The translations under genes and the position numbers were made by a program. This document shows positions 9,645 to 23,028 of a stretch of DNA of 64,000 bases, piece after piece. Source of the stretch: Turbatrix aceti. Taxonomy: Eukaryota; Nematoda; Chromadorea; Rhabditida; Panagrolaimidae. Every line of letters begins with the position of its first letter. The first letter of the stretch is position 1. The notes under the pieces are model-generated. The model saw only the letters and a program-made list of their open reading frames with translations. It had not been told where the DNA came from and ran no database searches. The DNA lies in assembly GCA_963969345.1 (NCBI GenBank), contig OZ017770.1, forward strand, positions 7,635,246-7,699,245, written 5' to 3'.

Positions 9645-11240
9645 TTAAAAACGTGGAAAAGCGAAAATCATGTGCCGGGGCTCGTAATTGCTTCTCTCAG
9701 ACAAAAACTTCCGGATGGCCTTCAAAAATATATAAAGTACAATCTCGACTGCCAGGATGACAAATCCCGCACCAAGGACGATAAAATAAATCAGGAAGCT
9801 TGAAAAAAAGTCAATCAAATCTAAAACTGCATATTTTAATATACTTTCAGTGATTTGACGTTCGTTACCCAATGACCGAGTTTTGGCAGTTTCTGTTTTG
9901 TAACTTTCAACGCAGAAATTGACGTCAGAAAAAACATAGTTATCCGAAAAATATTTTTCATACGTACGTCTGATAAAATCTTGATTCATTATAATTCCGT
10001 GATTCCATTGACGCGTTCGGGAGCTGTTCTGTTGAAAAAAAAAGTACCCCGGTGCTTCGTAGCTCTCTGCATTGGTTATTAATCATTTGACATTTACTTA
10101 AATAATCCTAAGAAAAATAGAAATTTTTACATACCGTCAACAACAGAGTATATGTCGCAAAGCTGATTGACAGCTAATGCTACGGGATCGTCGTCCTGCG
10201 CCATAAAAATATGGCCGCCTTCTGATAAGTGGGCGACGGCGGCATCCAATGTTGGCAACACAACCACAGGATTATTTTTCAGAGCATCTCGCAATTGTGC
10301 GAACTGTGCTGACGATGACGTATTTATGCTATTCCAAAACCTGGAAAAAATAGAGCGGTGTGTCTTTGTGCTTTTTTGTCTATTATTATATTTTACCAGT
10401 GATTTTGGTATTGACTTGCATAGCTGACCATGCTATACGAATGCGAGCTCAGCAGAACAATCATCTCATCGACGGTCGAAAACGGCACTGATGTCTGCCC
10501 GACAAGAAATCCAGCCAGGATAAAATTTTGGTAGAGATAACCAAAAATGGCTACTTGAAAGAGTACAAAAGATGTCAATGCAAATCTACCGGCATGGCTA
10601 TCGTACTCCATTTCTTCATCCTGTTGAAAAACCTGCAGTTTCACATAATGCCATGATCGATCGAGGAGATGAAAATATTTTGTTAGTCCAAAGGTGTGTT
10701 CAACTTTGTCAATAAAAGTACCGTAAGCGGCATTAATTATTAAGGATCCCAGAATAACCATCCATAATGCGAGTGTAAAAGGCTTAAACACATCCCAAAT
10801 GTTTCCGGAAAGACTCCTCGGCTTTGTGATTGTGTAAAATGTTATTCTCATGTTAAAAACAGGATACGAAAAGTCAAAATGCCGTGCCCGGTCGGCGGTG
10901 TACTGAAAGAGCGTGGCTATGACATCCACGGTGCCATTTTCAACCTCGCCCAAAAAACCGCTAAATCGACCGTCTGGCTGCAGGGTACCGTAATTCTCAG
11001 AGCCATCATTCAGAATACTGACAATCGTAGAATTAATATACCGAGCTATCGTCCCTGTTATCTAAAAAACCACAGAACCGTGTTTATAACAGGAAGAAAA
11101 AGCAGATAAGGCGATATTACTTCCATAAGAAATCCAGGAAAAGGACATTCAGGCGTCGGATTATAGAGCGGATATTCTGCACATTGAAAGACGTCTGGAG
11201 GAACACCTGTTACAAAAATTCGAACAACAGAGTCGTTCAT
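9645..11240 (-). CDS. Divergent ionotropic glutamate receptor-like channel
   Basis: Four exons on the minus strand (11121-11240, 10397-11061, 10135-10340, 9645-10066) give 470 residues. The order is that of ionotropic receptors: ligand-binding half S1 (GFLM then EITGTIARYINSTI and GEVENGTVDVIATLFQYTADR), a first membrane helix (FTLALWMVILGSLIINAAYG), a pore and second helix, a third helix (RFALTSFVLFQVAIFGYLY), S2 (STVDEMIVLLSSHSYSM and following), and a last helix (FLIYFIVLGAGFVILAVEI) with a short basic tail. The SYTANLAAF gate of classical glutamate receptors is replaced, and there is no amino-terminal domain, as in the insect and nematode IR-type subfamily. The first ATG starts directly in S1 with no signal peptide, so a further 5' exon may exist. 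Ligand and ion selectivity cannot be told. Confidence 0.75.
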
Positions 11241-11579
11241 GATAAAACATAAAATCTAAATGGCAGGACTAATAATTTTTGTTTACGCAATAAATATGAA
11301 CATGACCGGTGAAAGTCAATCGCACTTCTTCCGGTAATGCACTTAGTAAAACCCAGGTGTGCAATCTACACCCACATAGAGAGAATCGTATTTTTATTTA
11401 TTTGCTTGTCTTCTTTTTTTCGGCCTAGCCATAAAGTTATCTGTTTTTCAAAGCATCCTCTCGGTCACTGACAAATTTATCGTTAGCATTATATTTTTAT
11501 TTTCGAACGCAGTACCGCCGTACTATTGATAAGGTAACAAAGACGTGTACGAGTCCAGAAAATGTGAGGCAGCTGACAA
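11241..11579. other. Spacer between two minus-strand genes
   Basis: AT-rich. It holds the 3' flank of the pseudokinase and the 5' flank (possibly a missing signal-peptide exon) of the receptor gene. No further coding sequence could be supported. Confidence 0.5.
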
Positions 11580-13018
11580 TTATGTGCGTTTGTATTCTTT
11601 AACCATTTGATATAAATTTGCTAAAAAAAATATATGTGGTACGCCCAAAAAAATTCCGCATATGCATACCTTGCAGAGCTTCTTTGTCAAACTTGAGACT
11701 ATCAATGTTGTGGGTAGAGACGAAATGCACAGGAGGAGGAACAATTGGTTTTTCAAGATTCCTCCATTTGAAGTACGGCATCTGAGCTGCATCCGAAGCC
11801 CGGGGCCGTTCTTTGGGGTTAAGGGTGACGAGCTTTGTCAACGCTTCAAATCCTTGTTCCGCTAAAAGCCACAGACACCTTATACACAAGCTCTGAGTCA
11901 GCCCATGGCTTATCAATAACAACCAAAAAAAACATACGCTGTAGCCGACCATACGTACTTGGAGGAAAATCGTCGGTCTTCAATTCGGTAAACAAGCGAT
12001 CATGACACGAGATAACGTCCTGCGACGTCGGGCTCTCGGGTAGTTTGTCGACTATTCTTCTTGCGATAAGAATTTCTAATAGAGTCACGCCAAGCGACCA
12101 CATGTCGTCTGAAAACTTATCTTTGCCAAAAATGCGGTAAATCAAAGTGCTTTGCGTACAAGAAGGCTCGAATCTCAGACGCATATCAAAAATAGAATTG
12201 ATGCCATTTGCTGAATTTTTTTTTTTCTGCCTCTCAACTTCATCAAACATCTCCGGCGCACAGTAGTAGAGGGATTCCTTGTTGGCAGGAAGCGGTGACG
12301 TCTCGCTGACAAGTCTCGCATTTCCCAAAAATCCTATTTTTAACTTACAGAAACGGTTGAGCAAAATCGTGGCAGGTCGAATGTCCTATAAATTTGTAAT
12401 TCAACCCTGGTCTGACGTTTAAGTGACAACCTTGTGTACAATGTTTCCCGCGTGCAGGTATTGGAGGGCATTTAGAAGTTGAAAACCAATAAAAGAAAAT
12501 CTCTCAGAACCCGTGCTTCTGTTTCGGTTGTCCAGCCAACTTCGGGATTCTGACATTTTTTCTAGGGTAAAATCCATGCGATCGTAGGCCGCGTAGAAGT
12601 ATTCAATTACGGGTTTGTCGGCAAAGGGAGTCCAGATGTTGATTACCGTTGCCAAATTTTCCTGGTTCAGTTTGGAGCAGAGCTCAAGTTCTCTCGAGAG
12701 CTCAATTCGTCTATCCACGTTTTCGTTGGCCATGACGTGTAGGTTTAAAGTGACCGGTGTTTGCGTCACGTTGTTTATCGCGGTTCTGAAATGATAATAC
12801 GCAATGACTAATCTCAACTTAGGGGTTAGGGGTACTTACATGGAATAACTACCTTCGCTGAGCACATCCCAGTCTTCGATGTCGTATTCCTCCGACACGA
12901 GGTATTCTGATTTATTAAAGGGGTTTTCAACGGTGCGTGGCATCGCTGGACCAAGTCTTTTCACGTCTAACACAAGCAGCGTCAGTACGTATAAAATGAT
13001 GTTGATTTGACATATCAT
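11580..13018 (-). CDS. Membrane-anchored MAPK-like pseudokinase
   Basis: Five exons (12840-13018, 12431-12785, 11959-12385, 11670-11861, 11580-11620) join in phase to 397 residues. Residues 4-18 are hydrophobic (signal peptide or anchor). A kinase fold follows: EGSYS in place of the glycine loop (55-59), an alpha-C region RRIELSRELELCSKL, then HKDIRPATILLN (177-188), YYCAPEM (218-224), DMWSLGVTLLEIL and a C-lobe ending NPKERPRASDAAQ. The arrangement and the HKDIRP/LKI segment resemble MAP kinases (HRDLKPxNLLLN, LKICDFGLAR). Key residues are missing: the ATP-binding Lys of VAIK is His76 (LNLH), the Asp of DFG is gone (FLG, 197-199), and the catalytic-loop Asn is Thr184. HRD is HKD. It should be inactive as a kinase and act as a scaffold or allosteric partner; that is inference. 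Confidence 0.8.
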
Positions 13019-13444
13019 AATCGTAACAAATTGATAAGAAGCATTGATAATGCATTAGCGTAAAGTACGTTTTGCAAAATAATTCCCTCCTCCGATTTTG
13101 ACTGGTATAATTCTCACCTACTTTTTTTGTGCAGTTCAATGAGTGCCATTGATGGGATATAAAAAATTGCATTTACCGTGTTTTTTTGACAGAAAGAGTT
13201 TTGACATGCTTCTCATAGTGACAGAGCCACTCGCTTCAGAGAAAGCAGAAAATTGGTCGCAGAAAATTCTCTGCATTGGAAAGGCTTCCATCCAAAACGA
13301 TACACCGACAATGGCTCCGCAATCTGTCGACGACATGTCCTCGCGGTAGGCTGGCATGCCAGGCTAGGCCTATTGTCCTTTTGCATTCCAATTACTTTTT
13401 TGTGTTGTTCTGCAATTTTGAATGCGAATTTCTTCTTGACACGC
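13019..13444. promoter_or_regulatory. Divergent intergenic region, pseudokinase / small membrane protein
   Basis: About 426 bp between the start codons of two genes pointing away from each other. It presumably contains both 5' regions; I see no clear TATA box. An open frame runs through part of it on the plus strand in continuity with the downstream gene, but its composition does not look like protein. Confidence 0.45.
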
Positions 13445-13931
13445 ATGGTCCGCTTTCAACCAGACCCGCCGCCACCGTCGTCTGACAACATTTCGCTTCA
13501 AAGCTACACATCACTTGTTTTTTCAAGCAAGGATACCGAAATTCGCAATCTCGGCTGGGGGCTGTTATTTCTGTGGATCGTAACTATCGTCTATATGACG
13601 CGGCACTTCTTCTTTCCCTCTCTCATCCCAGCCGACGCTACACCGTATACCTCAGAAATCTGGCAACCGCAAACATCATTTCGGGATGACAGATGCCGGA
13701 AAACGAAGTTAACGAGAGAAGACGGTGAGTCTGGCTAATTTAAGCTTCTTCTAAAAAAATTGCTTGCATCGCTCCCCTGTAAAAGGCGTTTTCAACCCAG
13801 TTCCACTTATCTTATTGTCGGGAATTCTTCCCGAGTTTGGGAACGCTTGGCGTTACGTCCCGAACGCGTTCTCTCCTTTCATCGTCGTACCTACGTTTTT
13901 CCCTATTCATTGTTGTTTTCCCAAGATGTAG
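13445..13931 (+). CDS. Small orphan membrane protein
   Basis: Two exons (13445-13724 and 13786-13931) give 141 residues ending at TAG, with AATAAA at about 13959. The N-terminus is Pro/Ser-rich (RFQPDPPPPSSDN), followed by one clear membrane helix (LGWGLLFLWIVTIVYMTRHF), a polar stretch ending in KLTRED, and a second hydrophobic, Pro-rich segment (FNPVPLILLSGILPEFG) with a Cys-containing end. The acceptor of the intron (GTAAAAG) is weak, so the second exon is less certain than the first. No family recognised. Confidence 0.5.
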
Positions 13932-14301
13932 CGTGCGGTTGTTTTCTCCGGAGTTCTCAATAAACGCTACTTTTCATCTTGTGAGTCTTCCTAACAACAA
14001 TATCGTGTTCTGTTCTCGCGTGGTCCAACTCCGTTGTGGAATTGGAAGGACAGAACTCCGATACTTATCACCACAAACTTTTGAATTATTCGAGTTGTCC
14101 TATATTGACGCACAAAAAACCCATTTCAGATCGCACCCTTGGACATGCAGCATTCGTCTAGCGTGGTTTATTAATCAAATTATCACCACAACATCTAACG
14201 CACGGGAGAAAGAGAGAGATTAGGTTGTGCTATCCATCGGGATAAACAAGTCATGTTTTAAGGAGGAAGAAAAGCACTACCTATACGATCGATCGTTCTA
14301 A
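13932..14301. other. Tail-to-tail spacer, small membrane gene / DLD
   Basis: 3' flanks of two convergent genes. The plus-strand polyadenylation signal is near 13959. An open frame continues through here on the plus strand in another phase but shows no protein-like features. Confidence 0.55.
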
Positions 14302-16002
<1,701 letters not shown>

Positions 16003-16959
16003 GATTCCCAAGAATCTAAAGGGCAAAAAAAGTAATTTTTAGATTGAGACGAAAAAAAGCAAAATAGCGCAAAAAACATAAACATCGACAAAAAAACGCC
16101 GGAGAGCATCGAGCAATAGATTTTACGTCAAGGCTACACTGCCGGTTGCCATTCTGTTTAAGAAAAAGACGCGCACGCAACCACACTTTCAGATATGAAG
16201 CCTGCAGTTCTCGTGCTAGTCAGGGTCGAAACGCGCATGCTGTACGACTACATGCCTGCACCTCGCTAAGAAAAAGTGCAGTCACGTAAGCAACGACCGC
16301 ATGCAGACATGTGTTGAAGGAAAATGAGCGGCAAGGAGACAATCGGCGGGTCGCTCAACGTGTGCTAGGGCTACATCGATGAAAAAAAAGAGGTAAAAAA
16401 GTTTGAAAAGCTACTTTAAAAAGATCAATAAGCATGGGTTTCGCCTATCAATTCGGGAAACAGCAATAAGCCGGAGGGGGAACTAATCGATGCCTGTAGG
16501 TAAAAAGGACAACAAGACATGACCCCTACGTTGCAGGGAACTGACGTATGCGACAATAATGATCACCGATGTATTAAGCCATATCAGGCCCGCCTAAAAG
16601 TGCTGATTGCGTGATACTGCACGTGAATGAATTGATTATCGGTAATACGATGCCTTACTAACAATCGATTGATGACTAATACCATATTTAAAAAAATGCT
16701 ATGGTCAATTTTGCCCATGTCCTTTCTCTCTCTCCCTTTCCTCCCCTTCTTCCTTTTTTTTGTTTATTGTTGCGATAAATTTTTGTTTTTCTAACCTTTG
16801 GCGAAACGTTCTAACGCCACCTGTTTAACAAAAAGAGAATTTTTCATTGTTGCGCGTTTCCATGCTATTTACTCTCTATTTGGATTTGTTTGTATATTGA
16901 TTGCTTTTCAGGCGCTACCGAGCTTTCATCTACTTTTTTTGCTGTAAGTAGATGAAAGC
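16003..16959. promoter_or_regulatory. Divergent intergenic region, DLD / CDC50
   Basis: About 950 bp between the starts of two housekeeping genes transcribed in opposite directions. It probably contains both promoters. A pyrimidine-rich run lies at 16722-16760. No specific sites could be assigned. Confidence 0.45.
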
Positions 16960-18316
16960 ATGAGCTCCGAACCACCAATCGGAATGTCGTCGATTTCCTC
17001 GGGTACGCAGAGCCCTGCTCAGCGGGCGAATAAGAATCGCCCAAAAGGTTTGTATAAAAACGAAAAAACGACGTAGTCTAAATGATTGCCTGTGTTTCAG
17101 ATTCCAAACTGCGACAGCAGAAACTGCCAGCATGGATGCCTACCATGAATGCCAAGGCGATCATTCCGCTCATCTTCTTTGTTGCAGTGGTCTTCATTCC
17201 CGTCGGAATCGCTTTGATCGTCGCGAGCAACAATGGTGAGTATCCTTTTGTTTTGGCATTCATTCATCAACGCTGTTTTTATTTTTTTAGTCCAACAACT
17301 GATCATGCGCTACGACCAATCCTGCCCCAATGGAACCTGTGTGCATAAGTTTCACCTGACCGCTGACATCAAAGGCGATGTGTATTTTTACTATGGATTG
17401 GTCAACTTCTTCCAAAACCATCGACGTTACCTCAAAAGTCGCAGCGACAAGCAGCTCCTTGGAAATCTCGCGGTATGTTTTGTGATTTTCGGTTTTTCTA
17501 TTTATAATAATTATTTGTTGACTGCAGGAAACGACGGGTTGTGATCCTTTTGTCAAGAGCAACGGCATGAACATCGCTCCTTGCGGTGCCATTGCCAATT
17601 CCATGTTCAATGACACGTTCAAACTCCTGTACCAAATCCCCGGCGAGAATGAAACAGTCGTGCCCTGGACCCACAAAGACACGACCTGGTCTGTTGACCG
17701 AGAAAGACGCTTCAGGAATCCTACAATTCCGGCAGGCGGCACTCTTTGTACTGCTTTTGCTGTGAGTTTTTTTATTGTTATTTTATTCTGTACATATATT
17801 TGTTATCTTGTTCAGAACACATCTCGTCCACCGAACTGGGTCAAAAGTCCCTGCGAACTCGACCCTACTGATCCCTCAAACAATGGCTTTCAAAATTCTG
17901 ATTTCATCAATTGGATGCGTGCTGCCGCGCTTCCAGACTTCCGTAAGCCATATCGCAAGCTCGTCCGAGAAAATGGCATTTTCTCAGAAGGTTTGCCCCT
18001 CGGAGACTACGTTTTGATTATTGAAAACAGTATGTTTTGATTTTATAACCGTTTTTTATGTACATGGTGATTCCAGATTTCCCTGTCCGAATGTTCAATG
18101 GCCAGAAGTCATTCATTATCTCTACCTCCGGCTGGGCTGGGGGCAAAAACAGCTTTCTGGGTGTCATGTACGTTATTGTTGGTGGTTTTCTGGCATTTGT
18201 CGGAGTCGTGTTTACGTTTATTCACTTGAAATACGGATTCCCGTGAGTTTTAAATCATTTTATTTCAATTATTAAAATTAATTATTTTTTCCAGGTTCGT
18301 TAAGGACAATATCTAA
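16960..18316 (+). CDS. TMEM30: CDC50/TMEM30 family, phospholipid flippase beta subunit
   Basis: Seven exons (16960-17047, 17101-17235, 17291-17472, 17528-17761, 17816-18029, 18077-18242, 18295-18316) give 346 residues. CDC50 proteins pair with P4-ATPases, are needed for ER exit and activity of the flippase, and so maintain phosphatidylserine asymmetry. The two-helix topology is visible: an N-terminal helix (IIPLIFFVAVVFIPVGIALI) and a C-terminal one (GVMYVIVGGFLAFVGVVFTF), with a large Cys-containing, glycosylated extracytoplasmic domain between. Family marks include IAPCGAIANSMFNDTF, the FRKPYRKL segment and the DYVLIIENNFPV stretch. C. elegans CHAT-1 is the expected counterpart. AATAAA lies at about 18421. 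It shares a divergent promoter region with DLD. Confidence 0.95.
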
Positions 18317-18798
18317 TTCGTTCATTCCACAAGTGCTTTTGCTTTAATCAGGTTTACCGCTATGCCTTCCGTGATGACTGTTATGCGCGTAACTTGAATA
18401 TATTTAGTGTAATCGATTTGAATAAAATTGAACTATGACATCGAGTACATTTTTTTTGTCTGACCGCGGTCGGCGCCACATTGTCGGGGAAAAATGCTGC
18501 TCAAGGATAAAGGGCGCCGTAAAATGGAGAGGGGGACGATACATACGTCGTCGCACGGAGCAACAGTGCACAACTAACTCAGACGAGGAAAAAGCAAAGC
18601 CCGCCAAAGGTAAAAAATAGAACGATTCTTTGAAAAAAGAATTTCGAGGAGCTTGAGGAAAGCTTTTTTGCTCGCTCATGCTCCTCAAAATTCAACTGAG
18701 GAGCATGTGCATCATTATCAATCACGGGTTGTATTTTTTTTATCACCTCTTTTTTTTATCACCGTGTATGTTCTGCATTTAAAATCGTTGGAGCGGAA
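18317..18798. other. Intergenic between CDC50 and TGF-beta receptor
   Basis: It contains the CDC50 polyadenylation signal (about 18421) and a short inverted repeat around GAGGAGCATG (about 18675-18705). No gene supported. Confidence 0.55.
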
Positions 18799-21047
18799 AT
18801 GAATCGGCCGATTTACTTAGCCAGCTGGTTACAAAAAAAAATCAATTCACGTTTCTTTGAGGACTCGGATCGCGCGCTATTGTGTTTTTTTACCTTCCTT
18901 CTGTCTTTACCGCGGGCTGCGAGTTTACTTTATCAACGCATATTCAGCAGCGTGAATGTCGTGTGACTTTGTTTTCTAACAACAAACGATCGGTATGGTT
19001 CCAATCAGAGAAAACGGTTGGTTTTTTGTCTTGATTCAAAGATTTTCATATCATTTCTTCCTTTTTAAGCAACGGAAAGAAATTTATGCTTCTGCACGCA
19101 TGATTGCAACATCGACAATGAAACGTGCTACAAAGAAGCAGATGCAGCATGCTATCGCACTGTTCTCCTCGTTTACAACAACGTAACTAAGCAGATAGAG
19201 AAAGCAAATTATTTTGGATGCTTCAAGAGTGAAAAGCCAGTAGGAGGGTCTTTATTAGCCGTAAGTTTATTCTCTGCCCTAAAAATTCGCACACCTGAAT
19301 GTCCTAATTACAGTGCAATGCCTACAGAAGTCCATCGGGAGTACCGAAAGCCACAGCTTGTTGCAATGAAGGCAAATATTGCAACAGCAAATTACTTATA
19401 GATGATTTCTTGCATTTTGAAGAAGATAATGGTAGGCTCGAGAAATGCGAAATTTTTTGTTATTTTTTTTTTGGATTTTAGCACATTACACGGATTTAAT
19501 ACAAAGCGGTAAAATGATAAGGCTAACAGGTTTTATGGGCCTGGCATCTTTGATTGGGTTTCTGGTTATGATATTCTTATATGGATATTTTAATAAGAAG
19601 CGCAGGGAAGAGGCTTTTAAAAAGAAGTTGGCCGATTCCCGTCTCAAAAAATCCTCATCTACGTGTACTATAAGCAGCGGCATGAGTAACAACACTCCTG
19701 CACCCTTCCAACGTCGTACCGTTGCCCAGGACGTTACGTACATAGAGGAAGTCGCGAAGGGCCGCTACGGCTGCGTACACAAGGCAATCTACCGAAAGCG
19801 CATCGTTGCCGTCAAAGCATTCTACACATCGGAGGAGGATTCATGGCGGAACGAAAAAGAAGTCTACGAAACAAAAATGCTGAATCACGAAAATATATTG
19901 CGTAAGCAACAGTTGAACACACAAATCATAACAATGAGTATTATTTGTAGAATTCATCGCAGCAGATATTTCATGTGTGGATTCGATAACAAAAATGTTG
20001 CTCATCACTGACTACCACGATTTGGGGAGTCTGTTTGACTACCTCAAGCGTCAGGGAACGGTATCCCTGTGTGAAGCACTTGAACTCGCTCTGACTACCG
20101 TAAATGGCCTTGAGCACATGCATACAAAAGTTCGCGGCACCGGAGATGGAATTAAGCCTGAGATTGCGCACAGAGACATTAAGTCTAAAAATATCATCGT
20201 TAAGAGAAAAAATGTCTGCTGTCTTGCAGATTTTGGTTTGGCCGTCAGACTGTACGTAACTTTTTTTTTGCACATAGCATACTTAAAATGCTGTATTTAG
20301 GGAGAACGGAGATCTAAAACCCAAAAACATGCGCTTACAATCAGGCACAAGACGATACATGTCACCTGAAGCGCTGGCCAACGCGATCAATGTCCGAAAT
20401 TTCATCGAGTTCAAGAGCTCCGATCTTTATTCTCTCTCGCTTGTCTTTTGGGAGCTGTTTAACATGATCGATGCCGAAGAACAATTCAATCTTGCGGAGA
20501 ATTCAACTGATAGCGGATTAGCGGAGGATTCTAACACCCCGTTGCTCACTGAAAAGGTATTTACAGGGTTTTTTTTTCAGGCTTAGGATAATTTTTTTTT
20601 TGAATTTGTAGCCAACGATTGAGGGTTACCCGATCGTGTTTTCGGATATAATTTCCCGTGATCCACTTCTGGAAGAAATGAAAGTATTGGTGTACGACAA
20701 ACAAGTTCGTCCTCCGATTCCACCTGCGTGGAACAAAGACACCAAGGTACAAATCAAGATAGATTGTATGATACCATTTGCTAATTACTGATCATTTGTT
20801 TTAGGGACCACTCTATGAAATCGCGACCCTTGTTCAAGAGATGTGGTCACCCAACCCGGCGTCACGACACACAGCGTTGAAGGTGAAAATGTGTCTGCAA
20901 GATATTATAAAGAATCATATGCCAGTGAATGGCAATCCGACGCACACCACTGCCACGGAGCACACAAACTCCTCTAGCGGCTACGGCACCGCGGGGAGCA
21001 AGCAGTCGGCTCACGCAGGCACGACGACACAAATGTGCGCAAAGTGA
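18799..21047 (+). CDS. TGF-beta superfamily receptor serine/threonine kinase, type I-like
   Basis: Exons 2-8 are secure: 19070-19260, 19314-19431, 19482-19901, 19951-20251, 20301-20556, 20612-20746 and 20805-21047. Exon 1 is tentative: an ATG at 18799 encodes a hydrophobic leader ([16 protein letters not shown]) and a GTTTAC donor near 18917 gives the right phase. The ectodomain has the activin-receptor Cys pattern ([12 protein letters not shown], then [13 protein letters not shown], the CC-x4-CN box). A membrane helix ([17 protein letters not shown]) leads to a kinase with [39 protein letters not shown] and DFGLAV. The QRRTVAQDV start of the kinase and the [14 protein letters not shown] segment are type I marks. 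The GS box is degenerate (TISSGM instead of TTSGSGSG). It would transduce a BMP or activin ligand to SMADs. AATAAA at about 21158. Confidence 0.9.
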
Positions 21048-21345
21048 CACGAAGTAAAGTTTGCGTCTTTGGCAAGAGATTTGCGCTTTCTCTCATCCCT
21101 GGTACTGCTCAGTAAGTAATATGTGTCGGATTTGCGAGTTTAATTATGTTTCTTTCGAATAAATTCATTATTCGTCGTACGTGTAGTAGTTTATTATGCA
21201 TGGCTTGGATTGTATCGACGCTGTAGCACAAATTGACCGATGAAAACACAAATTATTGTTGTCCGATTTTCTGCGGTGGTGAGAGATTTCATCCAGGGTA
21301 AGGAACGTTGTTTTAATTTGCAAAAAAGAGAGCGTTCAGCTTTAG

Positions 21346-23010
21346 ATGTATGAAATCTTCGGGTTATTTTTGACGTTGATGGCTGTCTTTGAAAGCCGGG
21401 AAAATAGCTTGCTTACCTGCATTCACAAAATAAATCCCAACGGCACAAAATTTTGCACGCAGAAATCGCTCAATGCATTCCTGGGCATCGATAACTCGTC
21501 CGCACTCCATTTGTGGAATTCGTACATCACAGAAACACTGGAAACCGAGCGACCACAATCCCTGCATATGGCTTACAGAAAAACCATTGCCCAGTGGAAT
21601 TCATCCGTGTACAAAACAATTCAAGATCTCAATTACGTACCTCTTGCGGACATCAGCTGTGAGAACAGCAATTCGATATTTGTCCAAAACACAATGGACA
21701 GGTCAATTTTAAAAGAGAAAGACTTGTTGAAGTTGCTTTTTCACTACGCAAGAGGAAGGACCAACGCACCACTTACCGGACGATTGTACAACATTGCCAA
21801 AATCCCGGATATCTTTTGGATTGCTGTTTACGCTCAGAAAAAAATCGAGCTCTGTGGAGAGTTTCTAGGAACAACCGAAGTGCGTTACATCAAACGCTTT
21901 CTCAAAATAGTGGCTATGATGCACGCCAAGACCCACTGGAATCTGGAAGACATTGTTCGGCGTCAGCATGAAGTTATTGAAAATCCAGAGAGTGAATGGG
22001 ATAACCAAATTGACAGGGAGATTCCTTTAGCCCGAACACGCGACGACAAAGACAACGCTTGTCCGATTGTTGATAACTATCAATGCAACGCTGTGCTAAA
22101 GTCTTCTAAGACTATATCATCTCCCTGTTACTGCGCTTTGCCTGAATTCGAAATGGTGATTTTGACGGACGCGCTGAAAAAATACAACAACTGCATCTCA
22201 GAGCACTCCATCGACATCGACCAAATGATTTCCGTCACTTTTAATTCGACATTTTCAAAGCACTATTTCAGCGAGAGACTCCAAATGCTGGAATACGTGG
22301 TAGTGGCAATGGTAAAGTCGACCAAACTTCCCGGCATTTTCGAAAGAAGTCAGCTTTCCGTGGACCCGGTGGTTATCTATCGCATTCATTGTTCAGACAC
22401 ATTTGATAGCATCACAGTTCAATTTAACGTCTACGCTAAGATGCTGGCGTCTGAAAATGGTACCTTCAATTCTGCTGACTACATTTATTACTACCTCACG
22501 CCTGCCCGATTTCTCGAAGAAGCGGAAAGACAAAATGTTTTTTCGATGGTGAAGGAAATGGGCATGAGTGTTCTGCACTACGGAATTGTAATTTTTCTAG
22601 GGTTTATGGAACTAAAAAAATGTTTTTCAAAATATTTATAGGTCGACAAGTTACTCCCGCTTTTTCCACCGGAAAGCGACGTTAGTCCATCCTATGTTGA
22701 CCGCCAAACAACAGGAAAAAACTGCCGACTTCCAGAAAGTAAATATTTCTGGAACGTCTTTCAATGGGTTGTTTTCAGCAATAGTTGTTCTCACTTTGCT
22801 GGAATATTCTGGAAAAAGGTTGCTAAAACCGCAGTCATAACGTGGATATTTTGCATGCTTGTTGTCCTGTTGGTATGTCTTCGCTGGACTGGATATCAGT
22901 GGATGATGACTTTTGGCCTCATTCAGACTGTACAAAATTTTATTCAATCCAGGAGACGAAAATCCAAACACTGTAAATCTTCTCAACAAAATAACAACAA
23001 AGAACAATAA
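21346..23010 (+). CDS. Orphan secreted or type I membrane protein
   Basis: Two exons (21346-22587, 22642-23010) give 536 residues. The first residues form a hydrophobic leader (EIFGLFLTLMAVF), followed by a large Cys-containing extracellular part with many N-glycosylation sequons, a membrane helix near residue 480 (VITWIFCMLVVLLVCLRW) and a basic, Gln/Asn-rich cytoplasmic tail. There are about a dozen well-spaced Cys residues, including CSDTF and CYCALPE. No domain recognised; the long, nearly unbroken first exon is unusual for this window. The stop codon is 18 bp from the stop codon of the convergent gene on the other strand. Confidence 0.65.
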
Positions 23011-23028
23011 TAAGTTTGCCTTTTGCCT

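Noticed and set aside
13253..13444. 5' extension of the small membrane protein to an upstream ATG
   Set aside because: The extra 64 residues have mixed composition and lie in the divergent promoter region; the ATG at 13445 begins a protein-like Pro/Ser-rich segment.
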